DNA of 42,808 bases from DASUFP01 sp036274495 (GCA_036274495.1 DASUFP010000058.1:1-42808); one strand, 5' to 3'; shown: positions 7,087 through 15,782, counted from the stretch's first letter. Numbers and translations: made by a program. Notes: generated from the letters alone by a model not told the origin.

Positions 7087-7097
7087 GCCTCTTTGTC
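7071..7097 (+). terminator. Hairpin at the end of the small basic ORF
   Basis: GACAAAGA (7071-7078) pairs with TCTTTGTC (7090-7097) around an 11-base loop that contains the TAA stop. There is no T run directly after it, only CCCCAACTTTTG and then CTCTTTTTTT 25 bp further on. It is thus a weak terminator or a 3'-end stabilising hairpin. Confidence 0.35.
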
Positions 7098-7424
7098 AGT
7101 CCCCAACTTTTGTGCCTCTTTTTTTCTGTTGAAAACCCTCTCTTAAATTTTATTGTCTTGCTTTTCATCTCGTTATGCCTGTTTTGGTGTAATGTTGTTA
7201 GTCAATGCCTTATATACAGCTGATATTCAGTGTAAAAATTTTACTCAGGTCCTTCCACAAATCCCTAAAATCGACTTAACGACCCACCCGATGGCTCAAA
7301 AAAAGGAGTTCAAATGCATTTCAAAACCTGTTTCTCCGGCCCTTTGCTTACGTGTACAAATGACCCCTGAACAGCCCCTAAAAGATACAATTGTGTAATA
7401 TTTTAGTATTTTTATTAAACACTA
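7098..7424. other. Intergenic stretch without a supported gene
   Basis: An open frame at 7153-7398 begins with TTG, has no recognisable domain and mixed hydrophobic and proline-rich content, and is not accepted as a gene. No hairpin, tRNA or repeat stands out. This is the right-hand edge of the AT-rich accessory segment. Confidence 0.5.
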
Positions 7425-7455
7425 TTGGTTTATTTGAAATTATATGATAGTTTTG
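7425..7455 (+). promoter_or_regulatory. Promoter of the ECF sigma factor gene
   Basis: TTG (7425-7427), a 20-bp spacer and TAGTTTTG (7448-7455) match TTG-N-TAnnTTTG exactly. The start of transcription would be near 7460, giving a leader of about 60 nt before the ATG at 7519. Confidence 0.75.
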
Positions 7456-7518
7456 TTTATTCTTTAGAGGAAATTATTAAACATTATTGAAAGTAATCCT
7501 ATTTTAAACCCACCCGCC

Positions 7519-8052
7519 ATGACTCAGACAGAATTCCAACATGCTGTTCAGAATGCCTACAAACCCCTGAAAGGTTATGCGTTTAAATTGTTGCAGAACA
7601 GCGACGATGCAAATGACCTGGTTCAGGAAACCATGTTAAAAGCGTTCAGGTACCGCGATAAATATGCCGATGGCACCAATTTGAAAGGCTGGCTTTACAC
7701 CATCATGAAAAATATATTTATCAATAACTACCGGCGCAAGCAAAACAGTAAGGTCTTTAATGACGATACCGACAACCAGTATTACATTAATGCTATTTCG
7801 GGTGCATCTTACAACGAGGGTGAATCGTTCCTCCTTTTACGCGATATTAATAAAGCGGTAAACGGACTTTCGGAAAAACTCCGCATACCTTTTAAGCTGA
7901 GCTTCCAGGGATACAAGTATGAGGAAATTGCGAAGCACCTGAATATTCCGCTCGGTACAGTCAAGATACGAATTCACAATGCAAGACTGAACCTGCAGCA
8001 AAAACTGAAAAAGTATGATCCGGCAATAAGAAGTAATTTCAGTGACAACTAA
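7519..8052 (+). CDS. ECF-type RNA polymerase sigma factor
   Basis: A 177-aa sigma-70 family protein of the extracytoplasmic-function type. It has only region 2 (LVQETMLKAFRYRDKY with NLKGWLYTIMKNIFINNYR for core binding and -10 recognition) and region 4 (LRIPFKLSFQGYKYEEIAKH then LGTVKIRIHNARLNLQQKL, the helix-turn-helix). No anti-sigma factor gene follows: the next gene is convergent. In Bacteroidota such orphan ECF factors of ~175 aa are common and often govern stress or envelope genes. Its targets cannot be told from here. Confidence 0.93.
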   Translation: MTQTEFQHAVQNAYKPLKGYAFKLLQNSDDANDLVQETMLKAFRYRDKYADGTNLKGWLYTIMKNIFINNYRRKQNSKVFNDDTDNQYYINAISGASYNEGESFLLLRDINKAVNGLSEKLRIPFKLSFQGYKYEEIAKHLNIPLGTVKIRIHNARLNLQQKLKKYDPAIRSNFSDN

Positions 8053-8115
8053 CCAACCACATCACATTTAAAAAAGTTGTCACCCGATTGATTCGCGATT
8101 AGAAACTACCGCTAC

Positions 8116-9357
8116 TTATTCGGCTTTCTTTAAGCTGTAATCAGCGATCTCCAATACACTTATCCTGACATTTTCGCATCCCGATCCGGGTTGACCGGAA
8201 ATAAAATGGTAGCGTTTGTTTTGCTTAAACGCATGGCTGAGTTTTTCACAAAAGGGTAATCCTGAAACGGTATCCGTTGCCAATGCCATCACCATTTCGA
8301 ATCCGTTGTAGGCCTGTGGTAACGGATCTGTATTATATTTTGAAATAAACATTTTGCGTAAAAGTGCGGACGACGGATCCGATGGATCAATGAAATTGTT
8401 ATCGAAAACAAAATACCTCAGATTCTCCATGTTCATGAAATCGATCGATTCAAATGAGGTCCACGTAGGCAACCCGCAAACGTAAATTCCCGACATTTCA
8501 AATGCATTGATGCCCGTTAAGGTAGTTTTAACAAAAGCCTCGTCGGATGAAACAACTACTATGATATTTCTCTTTTCGATATGTAAATAGTGTTGCAACT
8601 CTTCGGTGGTTTTGGTGGTTGCGTCAAAATCAACCGGGGGTAACCTGTCGGTGCGCGACGATAAATTGGAACGGAAAACTTCTGCCAGTTCATCTTCGCG
8701 TTTTATTTTTCTGTAAACCAGGATAACATTTGCAGCGGGATAAGTGTCGCTTATCCATGCAGCCATCTCTTTGCATTGGCTAAACGTTGAGGTGCCGGCA
8801 ATGGCGACATCCGGGTGACCGGTCACTGCATCGGCAGACGCTGCCTGTGTAAGCAGTAAATGCACTCCTGCCCTGTGGGCTGCTGCCGCGGCGGTAGCTG
8901 CCAGCGCCGGCGACACACCTGCAATAACATAATCAAAGTCGTGCAACATACCCCCTCCAATCAGTCGGGCTGTACCGGCCGAATCGGATGGCGTGTCGTA
9001 ACCGGTTATTGTTACATGTATGCTGTCCGATAACAATGAATCTGCAGCGAGACGTGCACCCTCATAAAAATGCAATCCGGCAAGTGCGCCCTGAGAAATT
9101 TCAAGTTCAGCATATCCGTTTTGTGAAGTGTCGGTTTTAAAATTTTCGCTCAGCTCAAAAGGCATCACCAGCGCGAACCGCACATTGATGCGTTTCTTAA
9201 CAGGTGGTAAAGGTGCCGGTGGTTCCGGTTTCTTTTCCTCTACCCGTGGATGAACAGGAGCCGGCACAGGTGCTTTAGCAGTATGGCGCGATGAACGGCA
9301 ACCGCTGCCGGCTGCAACCAAAACAAAAAGCCCTATGTATATAAAAACCGACTTCAC
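8116..9357 (-). CDS. Periplasmic binding-protein-like lipoprotein
   Basis: A 413-aa protein with a lipoprotein signal (MKSVFIYIGLFVLVAAGSGC, the Cys being the anchor), then a proline-rich linker (PVPAPVHPRVEEKKPEPPAP). A type 1 periplasmic-binding fold like that of LivJ/amino-acid ABC receptors follows: FALVMPFELSENF, LAGLHFYEGARLAADSLL, VIAGVSPALAATAAAAAHRA, VHLLLTQAAS, and GFEMVMALATDTVSG near the end. No permease or ATPase gene is adjacent. It begins one base after the guaA stop, so the two genes form an operon. Similar orphan binding-protein lipoproteins in Bacteroidota sometimes carry LysM domains; none is seen here. The ligand is unknown. Confidence 0.8.
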   Translation of the reverse strand: MKSVFIYIGLFVLVAAGSGCRSSRHTAKAPVPAPVHPRVEEKKPEPPAPLPPVKKRINVRFALVMPFELSENFKTDTSQNGYAELEISQGALAGLHFYEGARLAADSLLSDSIHVTITGYDTPSDSAGTARLIGGGMLHDFDYVIAGVSPALAATAAAAAHRAGVHLLLTQAASADAVTGHPDVAIAGTSTFSQCKEMAAWISDTYPAANVILVYRKIKREDELAEVFRSNLSSRTDRLPPVDFDATTKTTEELQHYLHIEKRNIIVVVSSDEAFVKTTLTGINAFEMSGIYVCGLPTWTSFESIDFMNMENLRYFVFDNNFIDPSDPSSALLRKMFISKYNTDPLPQAYNGFEMVMALATDTVSGLPFCEKLSHAFKQNKRYHFISGQPGSGCENVRISVLEIADYSLKKAE

Positions 9358-9358
9358 C

Positions 9359-10888
9359 TTATTCCCATTCTATGGTAGCGGGAGGTTTTGAACTGATATC
9401 GTACACAACCCTGTTCACTCCTTTCACATTGTTAATGATCTCACTCGAAATGCGTCCGAGGAATTCGTAAGGCAAATGACACCAGTCGGCTGTCATACCA
9501 TCGGTTGAAGAAACCGCCCGCAGGCTTACCACACTTTCGTATGTCCTCTCGTCACCCATTACTCCAACCGACTTCACCGGTAAAAGCATTGCTCCGGCCT
9601 GCCATACCTGACTATATAAACCCGACTCCTTTAAGCCATTAATGAAAATTGCATCTACTTCCTGAATAATGCGGACCTTTTCGGCGGTTACATCTCCCAG
9701 TATGCGTATGCCAAGTCCGGGGCCGGGAAAAGGATGGCGGTTTAATAAATCGGGATGCATTCCCAGTGCGGTTCCAATTTTACGCACCTCATCTTTAAAC
9801 AATGTTTTGAGCGGCTCTACAATTTTTAACTTCATTTTTTCGGGAAGCCCGCCAACATTATGGTGCGATTTGATTGTGGCACTTGGTCCTTTTACAGAAA
9901 CCGATTCGATAACATCCGGGTAAATAGTACCCTGTGCCAGCCACTTTACATCCTGTATTTCGTGTGCTTTAATGTCAAATGTTTCAATAAACACCCGCCC
10001 GATAATTTTCCGCTTCTGCTCGGGATCGGTAACACCTGATAACTCCTTATAAAAAGCATCCGAAGCATCGACACCCGTTATTTGAAGTCCCATATGCTTG
10101 TATGCATCCAGCACCTGCTGAAACTCATTTTTACGGAGCAGTCCGTTGTCAATGAAAATACAATGCAGATTTTTGCCGATAGCCTTGTGCAGCAACACGG
10201 CAGCGACTCCCGAATCAACACCACCTGATAAACCAAGTATCACCTTATCGGAACCAAGCTGCTGCTTTAATGCATCAACCGTTTCATCAATAAACGAACC
10301 GGGAGTCCAGTCGCCGGTAAAACCGCACACCTCATAAATAAAATTACTCAGGATGGTTTTACCCTCATCGGTATGGACAACCTCGGGATGAAACTGAACA
10401 CCAAAGGTAGGTTCATCGTCAACCTTATAGGCTGCCACTTTAACCGTTTCGGTACTGGCAATAATTTTAAAGGTATCGGGAACAGCGGTAATGGTATCGG
10501 CATGAGACATCCATACCTGGGATGTGGCATCTACATTGTTCCAGAGCGGATCGCCGCCCCCGTTTAGGTTCAGATGGGCCCGGCCATACTCACGCGTGTT
10601 GGATGGTGTTACATTGCCGCCGGCCTGCTGAGCGATAAGCTGTGCGCCATAGCAAACACCCAGAACAGGATATTTTTTTCGTAAGGCTGAAGTTGAAATC
10701 TGAGGTGCATCCTTATCCCGTACACTCGAAGGTCCCCCGGAAAGTATGATACCTTTAAACCGGTTGTCAATAGAGGGCAAATGGTTGTAGGGATGAATTT
10801 CGCAGTAAACATTTAACTCCCTGACCCTGCGGGCAATAAGTTGTGTATACTGCGATCCGAAATCAATAATTAAGAGCGCCTGATGCAT
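9359..10888 (-). CDS. guaA: GMP synthase (glutamine-hydrolysing)
   Basis: This enzyme makes GMP from XMP using ATP and glutamine, the last step of guanine nucleotide synthesis. The class I glutamine amidotransferase domain comes first (IIDFGSQYTQLIARRVRE; catalytic Cys in LGVCYGAQLIAQQAGG; His and Glu in GVQFHPEVVHT). It is followed by the ATP pyrophosphatase domain with P-loop GLSGGVDSGVAAVLLHKA and the dimerisation domain ending RVVYDISSKPPATIEWE. The start is set at the ATG at 10888 (MHQALLIIDFG, 509 aa), as in homologues; the upstream TTG at 10903 would add five residues. It forms an operon with the following lipoprotein gene. Confidence 0.97.
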   Translation of the reverse strand: MHQALLIIDFGSQYTQLIARRVRELNVYCEIHPYNHLPSIDNRFKGIILSGGPSSVRDKDAPQISTSALRKKYPVLGVCYGAQLIAQQAGGNVTPSNTREYGRAHLNLNGGGDPLWNNVDATSQVWMSHADTITAVPDTFKIIASTETVKVAAYKVDDEPTFGVQFHPEVVHTDEGKTILSNFIYEVCGFTGDWTPGSFIDETVDALKQQLGSDKVILGLSGGVDSGVAAVLLHKAIGKNLHCIFIDNGLLRKNEFQQVLDAYKHMGLQITGVDASDAFYKELSGVTDPEQKRKIIGRVFIETFDIKAHEIQDVKWLAQGTIYPDVIESVSVKGPSATIKSHHNVGGLPEKMKLKIVEPLKTLFKDEVRKIGTALGMHPDLLNRHPFPGPGLGIRILGDVTAEKVRIIQEVDAIFINGLKESGLYSQVWQAGAMLLPVKSVGVMGDERTYESVVSLRAVSSTDGMTADWCHLPYEFLGRISSEIINNVKGVNRVVYDISSKPPATIEWE

Positions 10889-10891
10889 GCG

Positions 10892-10899
10892 CAAAAGTA
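10892..10899 (-). promoter_or_regulatory. -7 element immediately before guaA
   Basis: TACTTTTG on the minus strand matches TAnnTTTG and ends three bases before the guaA ATG. If used, it would give a leaderless mRNA. No TTG is found at the right distance upstream, so this may be a chance match. Confidence 0.35.
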
Positions 10900-10957
10900 G
10901 CAAAATTCAAGGCAGAAAAAAGCATTTGCAGAAGGTTTCATTCATCCGGTAGTTCCT

Positions 10958-10979
10958 GAAAACGGACACTGTCGTCCGC
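10958..10979 (-). terminator. Possible terminator after the TMEM175-like gene
   Basis: CGGAC-N6-GTCCG followed on the minus strand by TTTTC. The stem is only 5 bp, but it lies 14 bp past the stop codon, in the right direction. Confidence 0.45.
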
Positions 10980-10992
10980 TGTATGAGGAAAA

Positions 10993-11682
10993 CTAAACGG
11001 CTTTCGTTTCGGACCGCAGGACCCGGTGCAGGACTTTAAAAACCAGAGGGAAAAAAGCCATCAAAAGAACTGACAGGGTTTTCAACTGAGGATCCTCAAT
11101 CAGGTGATTGGTAATTAATATAGATACAGTGAGAATGAATAAAGTCAGCACGGCGCTTTTATTTTTATCAAGTTTAGTATAAAACTGTTTGTCAACCGTT
11201 GAAACCCTCAATTCAGGTTTTTTAATGAGGATATAATGCTGAAGCAACAATTGCGCTAACATGCAGAATTCTATCATCAGCATATAGATAAAAAAGGCGA
11301 GAATATTTCCATGTGCATGTGCAATAATGGACGCGGTAAACGGAAACAAGCCGATAAAAAATAACAATATTAAATTTCGGATGACTAAACCCTTGTCGTA
11401 ATCGCGAACAAGACTAAAGATTTTCAGGTGCTGAAACCAGATAGCACCAATGAAAAAGAAGCTGGCTATGTAGGCAATCAGCTCCGGAAAAAGGTGCATC
11501 AGTCCCGAAGAAAGCCTCTCGTCAAAATTTCCCTCCAAGTCCGGTAGTTTAATCTCTATTGCCATAAGGGTAATCACAATTGCAAAAACCGCATCCGAAA
11601 ATAAAATCATCCGTTCTACCTGAAACTCTTTCCTGATTTCTTCGGCAGGAACAGGATCGTTTTGCTTTTTGTCCATGATCAA
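10993..11682 (-). CDS. TMEM175/DUF1211-type membrane protein (putative potassium channel)
   Basis: A 229-aa protein with six membrane segments. The N-terminal signature RMILFSDAVFAIVITLMAIE (residues ~24-43) contains the family motif RxxxFSD. In characterised bacterial TMEM175 channels, the conserved hydrophobic residues of helix 1 form the potassium-selective pore of a tetramer. The bacterial form has one six-helix unit, as here. The start could be either ATG 11682 or 11676 (MIMDKK). The C-terminus is basic (HRVLRSETKAV). It stands alone between guaA and a secreted protein gene on the same strand. The channel role is by family. Confidence 0.88.
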   Translation of the reverse strand: MIMDKKQNDPVPAEEIRKEFQVERMILFSDAVFAIVITLMAIEIKLPDLEGNFDERLSSGLMHLFPELIAYIASFFFIGAIWFQHLKIFSLVRDYDKGLVIRNLILLFFIGLFPFTASIIAHAHGNILAFFIYMLMIEFCMLAQLLLQHYILIKKPELRVSTVDKQFYTKLDKNKSAVLTLFILTVSILITNHLIEDPQLKTLSVLLMAFFPLVFKVLHRVLRSETKAV

Positions 11683-11833
11683 AATTCAATTGCAGATCAA
11701 ATATGAAAAAAAGTATTCAAATAAAAAACCGTTGGTTTTTACGTCGGAAGCCGCTGTTGCACATACACTGCAAATGCCGGTTTGGCTCAAAAGAACGGAT
11801 CCGGTACACCTGAAAAAAATCGCAGCGGGAGCG

Positions 11834-12553
11834 TTACTCCCGGTTGATCATCCTGTACAACTCATATCGTTTTTTTATGTACATGATAAAATCGTACTGG
11901 GTGCTGCTCTTTATAAAATCGTCGGATACCCTGCAAAAATCAATGAAATCATCAAACTCCTCATCTTTCAATTGGATGATATCGTTGTCAACATACTTTC
12001 TGAATAATTCTTTCAGCAATGCTCTTCTCCTGTCGTTGTTGCGCATTTCGGCAACCTCTCTTTTGTTACGCTCACGCCGGCTGAATTGTTCATACAGATA
12101 GGTTATGGGACTCTCAAATGCGGAGGCGCCGCCTATCATATAATCGTGTTCATCGTAACCCAGCGTTTCAATATCTTTCTGGATTTCTTCGAGGTCACGC
12201 TGGGTAAATATTTCCACAGGCTTCAAAGTAATTTCAAGCCTTTTCATGACAATACGAATGTTGTATTCCGGTTTTGCCGCCGAATCGGTGAACGAGAGCT
12301 TCATGGTGGTATAGCCCGTAGCGGCAACAATAATGGTATCGGTTTTCAAAATGGTAAGTGACAGCCTTCCGCCTGTCGGAACAAACCCTCCCTCCTGCGA
12401 TCTCATATTTACCACCATCAGGTTGTTCACCGCGTTATGCGTCTCCTTTTCGTAAACATACCCTTTCACATGTATGGTATCCTGCGCCTGGGCAGCCATG
12501 GTGCAGGTGAGCAACGCCACTACCCAAAACCCTGTTTTTCCACTCAGCTTCAT
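11834..12553 (-). CDS. Secreted protein with carboxypeptidase-regulatory-like domain
   Basis: Starting at the ATG at 12553 gives a 239-aa protein with a clear signal peptide (MKLSGKTGFWVVALLTCTMA then AQAQ). The ORF extends 30 codons further upstream, but that would bury the signal peptide. After cleavage comes a beta-sandwich of the CarboxypepD_reg-like type (VKGYVYEKETHNAVNNLMVV ... DTIIVAATGYTTMKLSF ... YNIRIVMK), as in SusC/TonB-associated proteins. The rest is a helical, highly charged C-terminal region (RRERNKREVAEMRNNDRRRA ... FCRVSDDFIKSSTQYDF). It is a recurrent unannotated architecture in Bacteroidota. The role is unknown, probably periplasmic. Confidence 0.75.
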   Translation of the reverse strand: MKLSGKTGFWVVALLTCTMAAQAQDTIHVKGYVYEKETHNAVNNLMVVNMRSQEGGFVPTGGRLSLTILKTDTIIVAATGYTTMKLSFTDSAAKPEYNIRIVMKRLEITLKPVEIFTQRDLEEIQKDIETLGYDEHDYMIGGASAFESPITYLYEQFSRRERNKREVAEMRNNDRRRALLKELFRKYVDNDIIQLKDEEFDDFIDFCRVSDDFIKSSTQYDFIMYIKKRYELYRMINRE

Positions 12554-12669
12554 CAATAGTTCTCTTAATACTTTTGAAAAACGTTCAATTAAAAATAACT
12601 GTTTGTGGCTATATGAAAATTTGTGTTGGCAATTAAGTAACATTCTTTTTTTACCGATACACTAACGGC

Positions 12670-13698
12670 TTAATACTTTTTACCGATTTTTTCAAACACC
12701 TCCAGTGCATACTCCAGCATTTCATCAGTAAAGTCGAGATGGGTTACCATCCTGACAGCCTGTGGACCAAAGGCAACTGTTTTGATCCCCTTTTCTTCCA
12801 GATCCCGGATAAAGCCGTTGAGGTCGACATCGTCCCGTAATTGTGTTACTACAATATTGGTCATTACAGGAAGCACATTTTGTACCATGGGGAGATCGTT
12901 TAATCCCGATTCGAGCTCCTTAGCCCTCCGGTGGTCGTCACGGAGTTTGGAAATATTATGCTCCAGCGCATATAACCCTGCTGCTGCCAGCACACCAGCC
13001 TGCCGCATGCCGCCTCCCATAACCTTTCTGACTTTTCTCATTTCATGTTCCAGGTCGCCATCCATAACAACAACTGAGCCAACCGGAGCGCCTAATCCCT
13101 TTGACAAACAAACCGACAAAGTGTTAAAATAGCGGCCTATTTCAGCTGCGGAATAATCGGATGCGGTGATGGCATTAAAGATCCGTGCTCCGTCCAGATG
13201 CAGTTTTAAACCCTTCTTCCGGCAAAGGGTATAAATATTTTTAATTTCTTCAAGACTGTATATACTGCCTCCTCCTCTGTTGTGGGTATTTTCGATTGCC
13301 ACTATTGAAGTAACAGGTGAATAGTCGTTATGGGGGCGGATGTTTGCTTCAATTTGTGCTGCCGTTAACCTACCCCTGTTACCCTCGATAAGACAAGTTG
13401 AGAGCCCCGAATGAAACGCCAGTCCGCCGCCCTCGTAGAGGTAAATATGTGAATGCCGATCGCAAATGATTTCCTGCCTGGGCTTTATCTGTGCGTGAAT
13501 TGCAGCCTGGTTGGCCATGGTCCCTGACGGAAAAAAGAGCGCCGAGGGTTTATCGAAAAGAGTTGCAACTTTTTTTTCCAGAGCAATTACCGAAGTGTCT
13601 TCACCAAAAACATCATCCCCTAAAGGGGCATTCACCATTGCCTGAAGCATGGCTTTGGACGGGAGTGTTACCGTATCACTCCTAAGATCAATTAACAT
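12670..13698 (-). CDS. ltaE: Low-specificity L-threonine aldolase
   Basis: A pyridoxal-phosphate enzyme (342 aa) that cleaves L-threonine or L-allo-threonine to glycine and acetaldehyde. It starts with the family signature MLIDLRSDTVTLPSKAM. Other landmarks are FFPSGTMANQAA (PLP phosphate binding), His83 in DRHSHIY (ring stacking), Asp169 in LHLDGARIFN, and the Schiff-base Lys200 in SVCLSKGLGAPVGSVV. The length is normal for the beta-eliminating lyase/threonine aldolase family. A small hairpin lies seven bases upstream of the ATG. It is divergent from the small pspC gene. Confidence 0.94.
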   Translation of the reverse strand: MLIDLRSDTVTLPSKAMLQAMVNAPLGDDVFGEDTSVIALEKKVATLFDKPSALFFPSGTMANQAAIHAQIKPRQEIICDRHSHIYLYEGGGLAFHSGLSTCLIEGNRGRLTAAQIEANIRPHNDYSPVTSIVAIENTHNRGGGSIYSLEEIKNIYTLCRKKGLKLHLDGARIFNAITASDYSAAEIGRYFNTLSVCLSKGLGAPVGSVVVMDGDLEHEMRKVRKVMGGGMRQAGVLAAAGLYALEHNISKLRDDHRRAKELESGLNDLPMVQNVLPVMTNIVVTQLRDDVDLNGFIRDLEEKGIKTVAFGPQAVRMVTHLDFTDEMLEYALEVFEKIGKKY

Positions 13699-13704
13699 AC
13701 ATTC

Positions 13705-13720
13705 CGGATTTTTGAATCCG
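13705..13720 (-). promoter_or_regulatory. Hairpin just upstream of the ltaE start codon
   Basis: CGGATT-TTTG-AATCCG is a six-bp stem with a tetraloop, ending six bases before the ltaE ATG. It may affect ribosome access. No T run follows, so it is not a terminator. Confidence 0.35.
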
Positions 13721-13772
13721 TGAAGATAATCATTACAACACTTTTGCCGATCGCGGCCCTGCGGACCGCTAT

Positions 13773-13803
13773 TTTGCGGTACTGAATAAAAAAATTACTT
13801 TAG
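13773..13803 (+). promoter_or_regulatory. Promoter of the small PspC gene
   Basis: TTTG (13773-13776), a 19-bp spacer and TACTTTAG (13796-13803) match the Bacteroidota consensus with one mismatch. The leader would be about 20 nt. Confidence 0.7.
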
Positions 13804-13828
13804 CATTTGTAACTCAACTGACTTACCG

Positions 13829-14014
13829 ATGGAAAAACGGCTCGTACGCAAAGACAAGAAGATCTTCGGAGTATGCGGAGGATTGGGAGATTATTTCAAT
13901 ATGGACCCGACAATCATCAGGATCATCTTTCTGGCCGCAGCCATTTTGTTTGGCAGCGGGCTATTGCTGTATCTGATTATGGCCCTGGTAATGCCTGAGG
14001 AGAAACAGTCGTAA
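13829..14014 (+). CDS. Stand-alone PspC domain protein
   Basis: A 61-aa protein consisting only of a PspC domain: KRLVRKDKKIFGVCGGLGDY, then FNMDPTIIRIIFLAAAILF and GSGLLLYLIMALVMPEEK. One basic amphipathic N-terminal part and one or two membrane helices are visible. It is a shorter paralogue of the PspC domain in the 569-aa protein at 1167-2876. It is expected in the inner membrane and linked to envelope-stress responses. Its stop is one base from the stop of the convergent helicase gene, with no room for a terminator between them. Confidence 0.92.
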   Translation: MEKRLVRKDKKIFGVCGGLGDYFNMDPTIIRIIFLAAAILFGSGLLLYLIMALVMPEEKQS

Positions 14015-14015
14015 A

Positions 14016-15782
14016 TCAGTTACGGTAGCGCTTGCCGCCACCTTTTCCCTTGTAACGGTCGCCGCCCTGACTGCTCCGTTCCGATTTACCCCACCCTTTT
14101 CCTTTCTGTTCGCCACGGTCGCCAAAATCTTTTCTCGGACCCCTGTCGCCGGAGCGCCTGCTGCCGCCGCCACCGCCGCCTTTTTCCGATAAATCAACTC
14201 TCACACGGCGTCCTTTGAATATTTCGCCCTTGTAAGCTTCTAAAACGCTGTTCCAGGCCTGCTCATCAATGTCAATAAAAGAATAAACACCTTTTATATC
14301 CATGCGGCCGATCTGTTCTCCTTTAATGCCGGCGGTCTCACACAAATAACGGAGCATGCGACCCGCATCGAGGCCATCGGCACTGCCAAGATTAATAAAC
14401 ATACGCGTCATGCCCGGACGTTTCATGGTATTATCGCCACCTCGGCCACGCTCTGCATCGGCATTCACATCGGGAGCATTTCTGTAATAATCCAGAAAAC
14501 GGTTAAATTCGAGGGAGGTAAAACGCTTAATAACTTCTTCTTTCGATAAATCGGCAAGCTCTTCGTATATGCCCGGCAGGTAGCCTGCAATGGATGCCTC
14601 ATCCACTTCCACATCATGAACACGATGTACCAGATGTATCAGCTGCTTTTCGCAGATGGCAAAACCGTCAGGTACTTTTTCGTGTTTAAACTTCACTTTC
14701 ATGGTGCGCTCCAGCTCACGGATTTTTCCAATTTCGCGCATGTTTACTATTGAAACCGAAATCCCCGATTTACCGGCACGTGCCGTCCGGCCGCTGCGGT
14801 GGGTATATACTTCCGTATCGTCGGGAAGCTCGTAATTTATTACGTGGGTTACATCACTTACGTCGATGCCCCTGGCCGCAACATCGGTAGCAATGAGCAG
14901 CTGCATCGATCGCTGCCTGAAACGGCCCATAACTTTGTCACGCTGCTGCTGACTCAAATCGCCGTGCAACGCATCGGCATTATAACCATCCTTGATGAGT
15001 TTTTCTGCAATTTCCTGCGATTCAATCTTAGTTCTGCAAAAAACAATTCCGAAAATAGACGGATTAAAATCCACCAGCCGCTTGAGTGCCTGATAACGGT
15101 CTCTCGAATGGACGGTATAATAAACGTGCGTAATATTTTCGGCTCCTGCATTTTTCTTACCCATCGATAATTCAAACGGGTTCTTCATATAGCGGGAGGC
15201 GATAGATCGTACACCGGAAGGCATTGTTGCCGAAAACAACCAGGTGTTACGGGTAGCAGGGGTTTCGGAAAGTATCTGATCAATATCTTCCTGGAAGCCC
15301 ATATTCAGCATTTCGTCGGCCTCATCAAGCACTACAACGTCTACGTCTGCCAAACGAACAGCGCCGCGCTCTATTAAATCAATCAATCGTCCGGGAGTGG
15401 CACTTATGATATGAGCTCCTCTTCTCAGCTCCGATATCTGACCCTGTATGCTCGCGCCTCCGTAAACAGCGGTAATGCGTACGCCCGGCATAAAAGAGGC
15501 AAACTTTTTAAGATCGGAGGTAATCTGCACACACAACTCACGCGTTGGTGCCAGTATAAGCGCCGAAGTGGCTTTTTTGGAAAAATCGAGGGTCTGAAGC
15601 AACGGTAAACCAAAGGCTGCCGTTTTACCGGTACCTGTCTGGGCAAGCCCGATCATATCGCGGGGGCCTTCAATTAATGCCGGGATGGCCTGAAGCTGAA
15701 TAGGCGTAGGAGTCTCAAAACCAAGCTTTCCGACAGCCTCCTGCAGCTCACTGTTCAGGCCCAGGTCTTTAAATGTACTCAT
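14016..15782 (-). CDS. DEAD-box RNA helicase, DeaD/CshA type
   Basis: A 588-aa ATP-dependent RNA helicase, probably active in ribosome assembly or cold adaptation. Core motifs are all present: Q motif (TPIQLQAIP), motif I AQTGTGKT, PTRELC, TPGRL, DEAD (153-156), SAT (184-186), VAARGIDV and HRSGRTARAG. A DbpA-type RNA-binding domain follows at about 470-548 (MTRMFINLGSADGLDAGRML ... KGRRVRVDLSEK). The C-terminal tail is rich in Gly, Arg, Lys and Ser (GGGGGGSRRSGDRG). The length and layout agree with DeaD/CsdA-like enzymes. A -7 box (TACCTTTG) lies 44 bp upstream. Confidence 0.95.
   Translation of the reverse strand: MSTFKDLGLNSELQEAVGKLGFETPTPIQLQAIPALIEGPRDMIGLAQTGTGKTAAFGLPLLQTLDFSKKATSALILAPTRELCVQITSDLKKFASFMPGVRITAVYGGASIQGQISELRRGAHIISATPGRLIDLIERGAVRLADVDVVVLDEADEMLNMGFQEDIDQILSETPATRNTWLFSATMPSGVRSIASRYMKNPFELSMGKKNAGAENITHVYYTVHSRDRYQALKRLVDFNPSIFGIVFCRTKIESQEIAEKLIKDGYNADALHGDLSQQQRDKVMGRFRQRSMQLLIATDVAARGIDVSDVTHVINYELPDDTEVYTHRSGRTARAGKSGISVSIVNMREIGKIRELERTMKVKFKHEKVPDGFAICEKQLIHLVHRVHDVEVDEASIAGYLPGIYEELADLSKEEVIKRFTSLEFNRFLDYYRNAPDVNADAERGRGGDNTMKRPGMTRMFINLGSADGLDAGRMLRYLCETAGIKGEQIGRMDIKGVYSFIDIDEQAWNSVLEAYKGEIFKGRRVRVDLSEKGGGGGGSRRSGDRGPRKDFGDRGEQKGKGWGKSERSSQGGDRYKGKGGGKRYRN

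Noticed and set aside
7153..7398. 81-aa ORF between the basic microprotein and the sigma factor
   Set aside because: It starts with TTG, has no domain or promoter, and its composition does not look coding. It is more likely an open frame by chance.
13753..13771. Hairpin GCGG-c-CC-tgc-GG-a-CCGC upstream of the small pspC gene
   Set aside because: Short stem with a mismatch, located before rather than after genes, and outside the promoter itself. No clear role.
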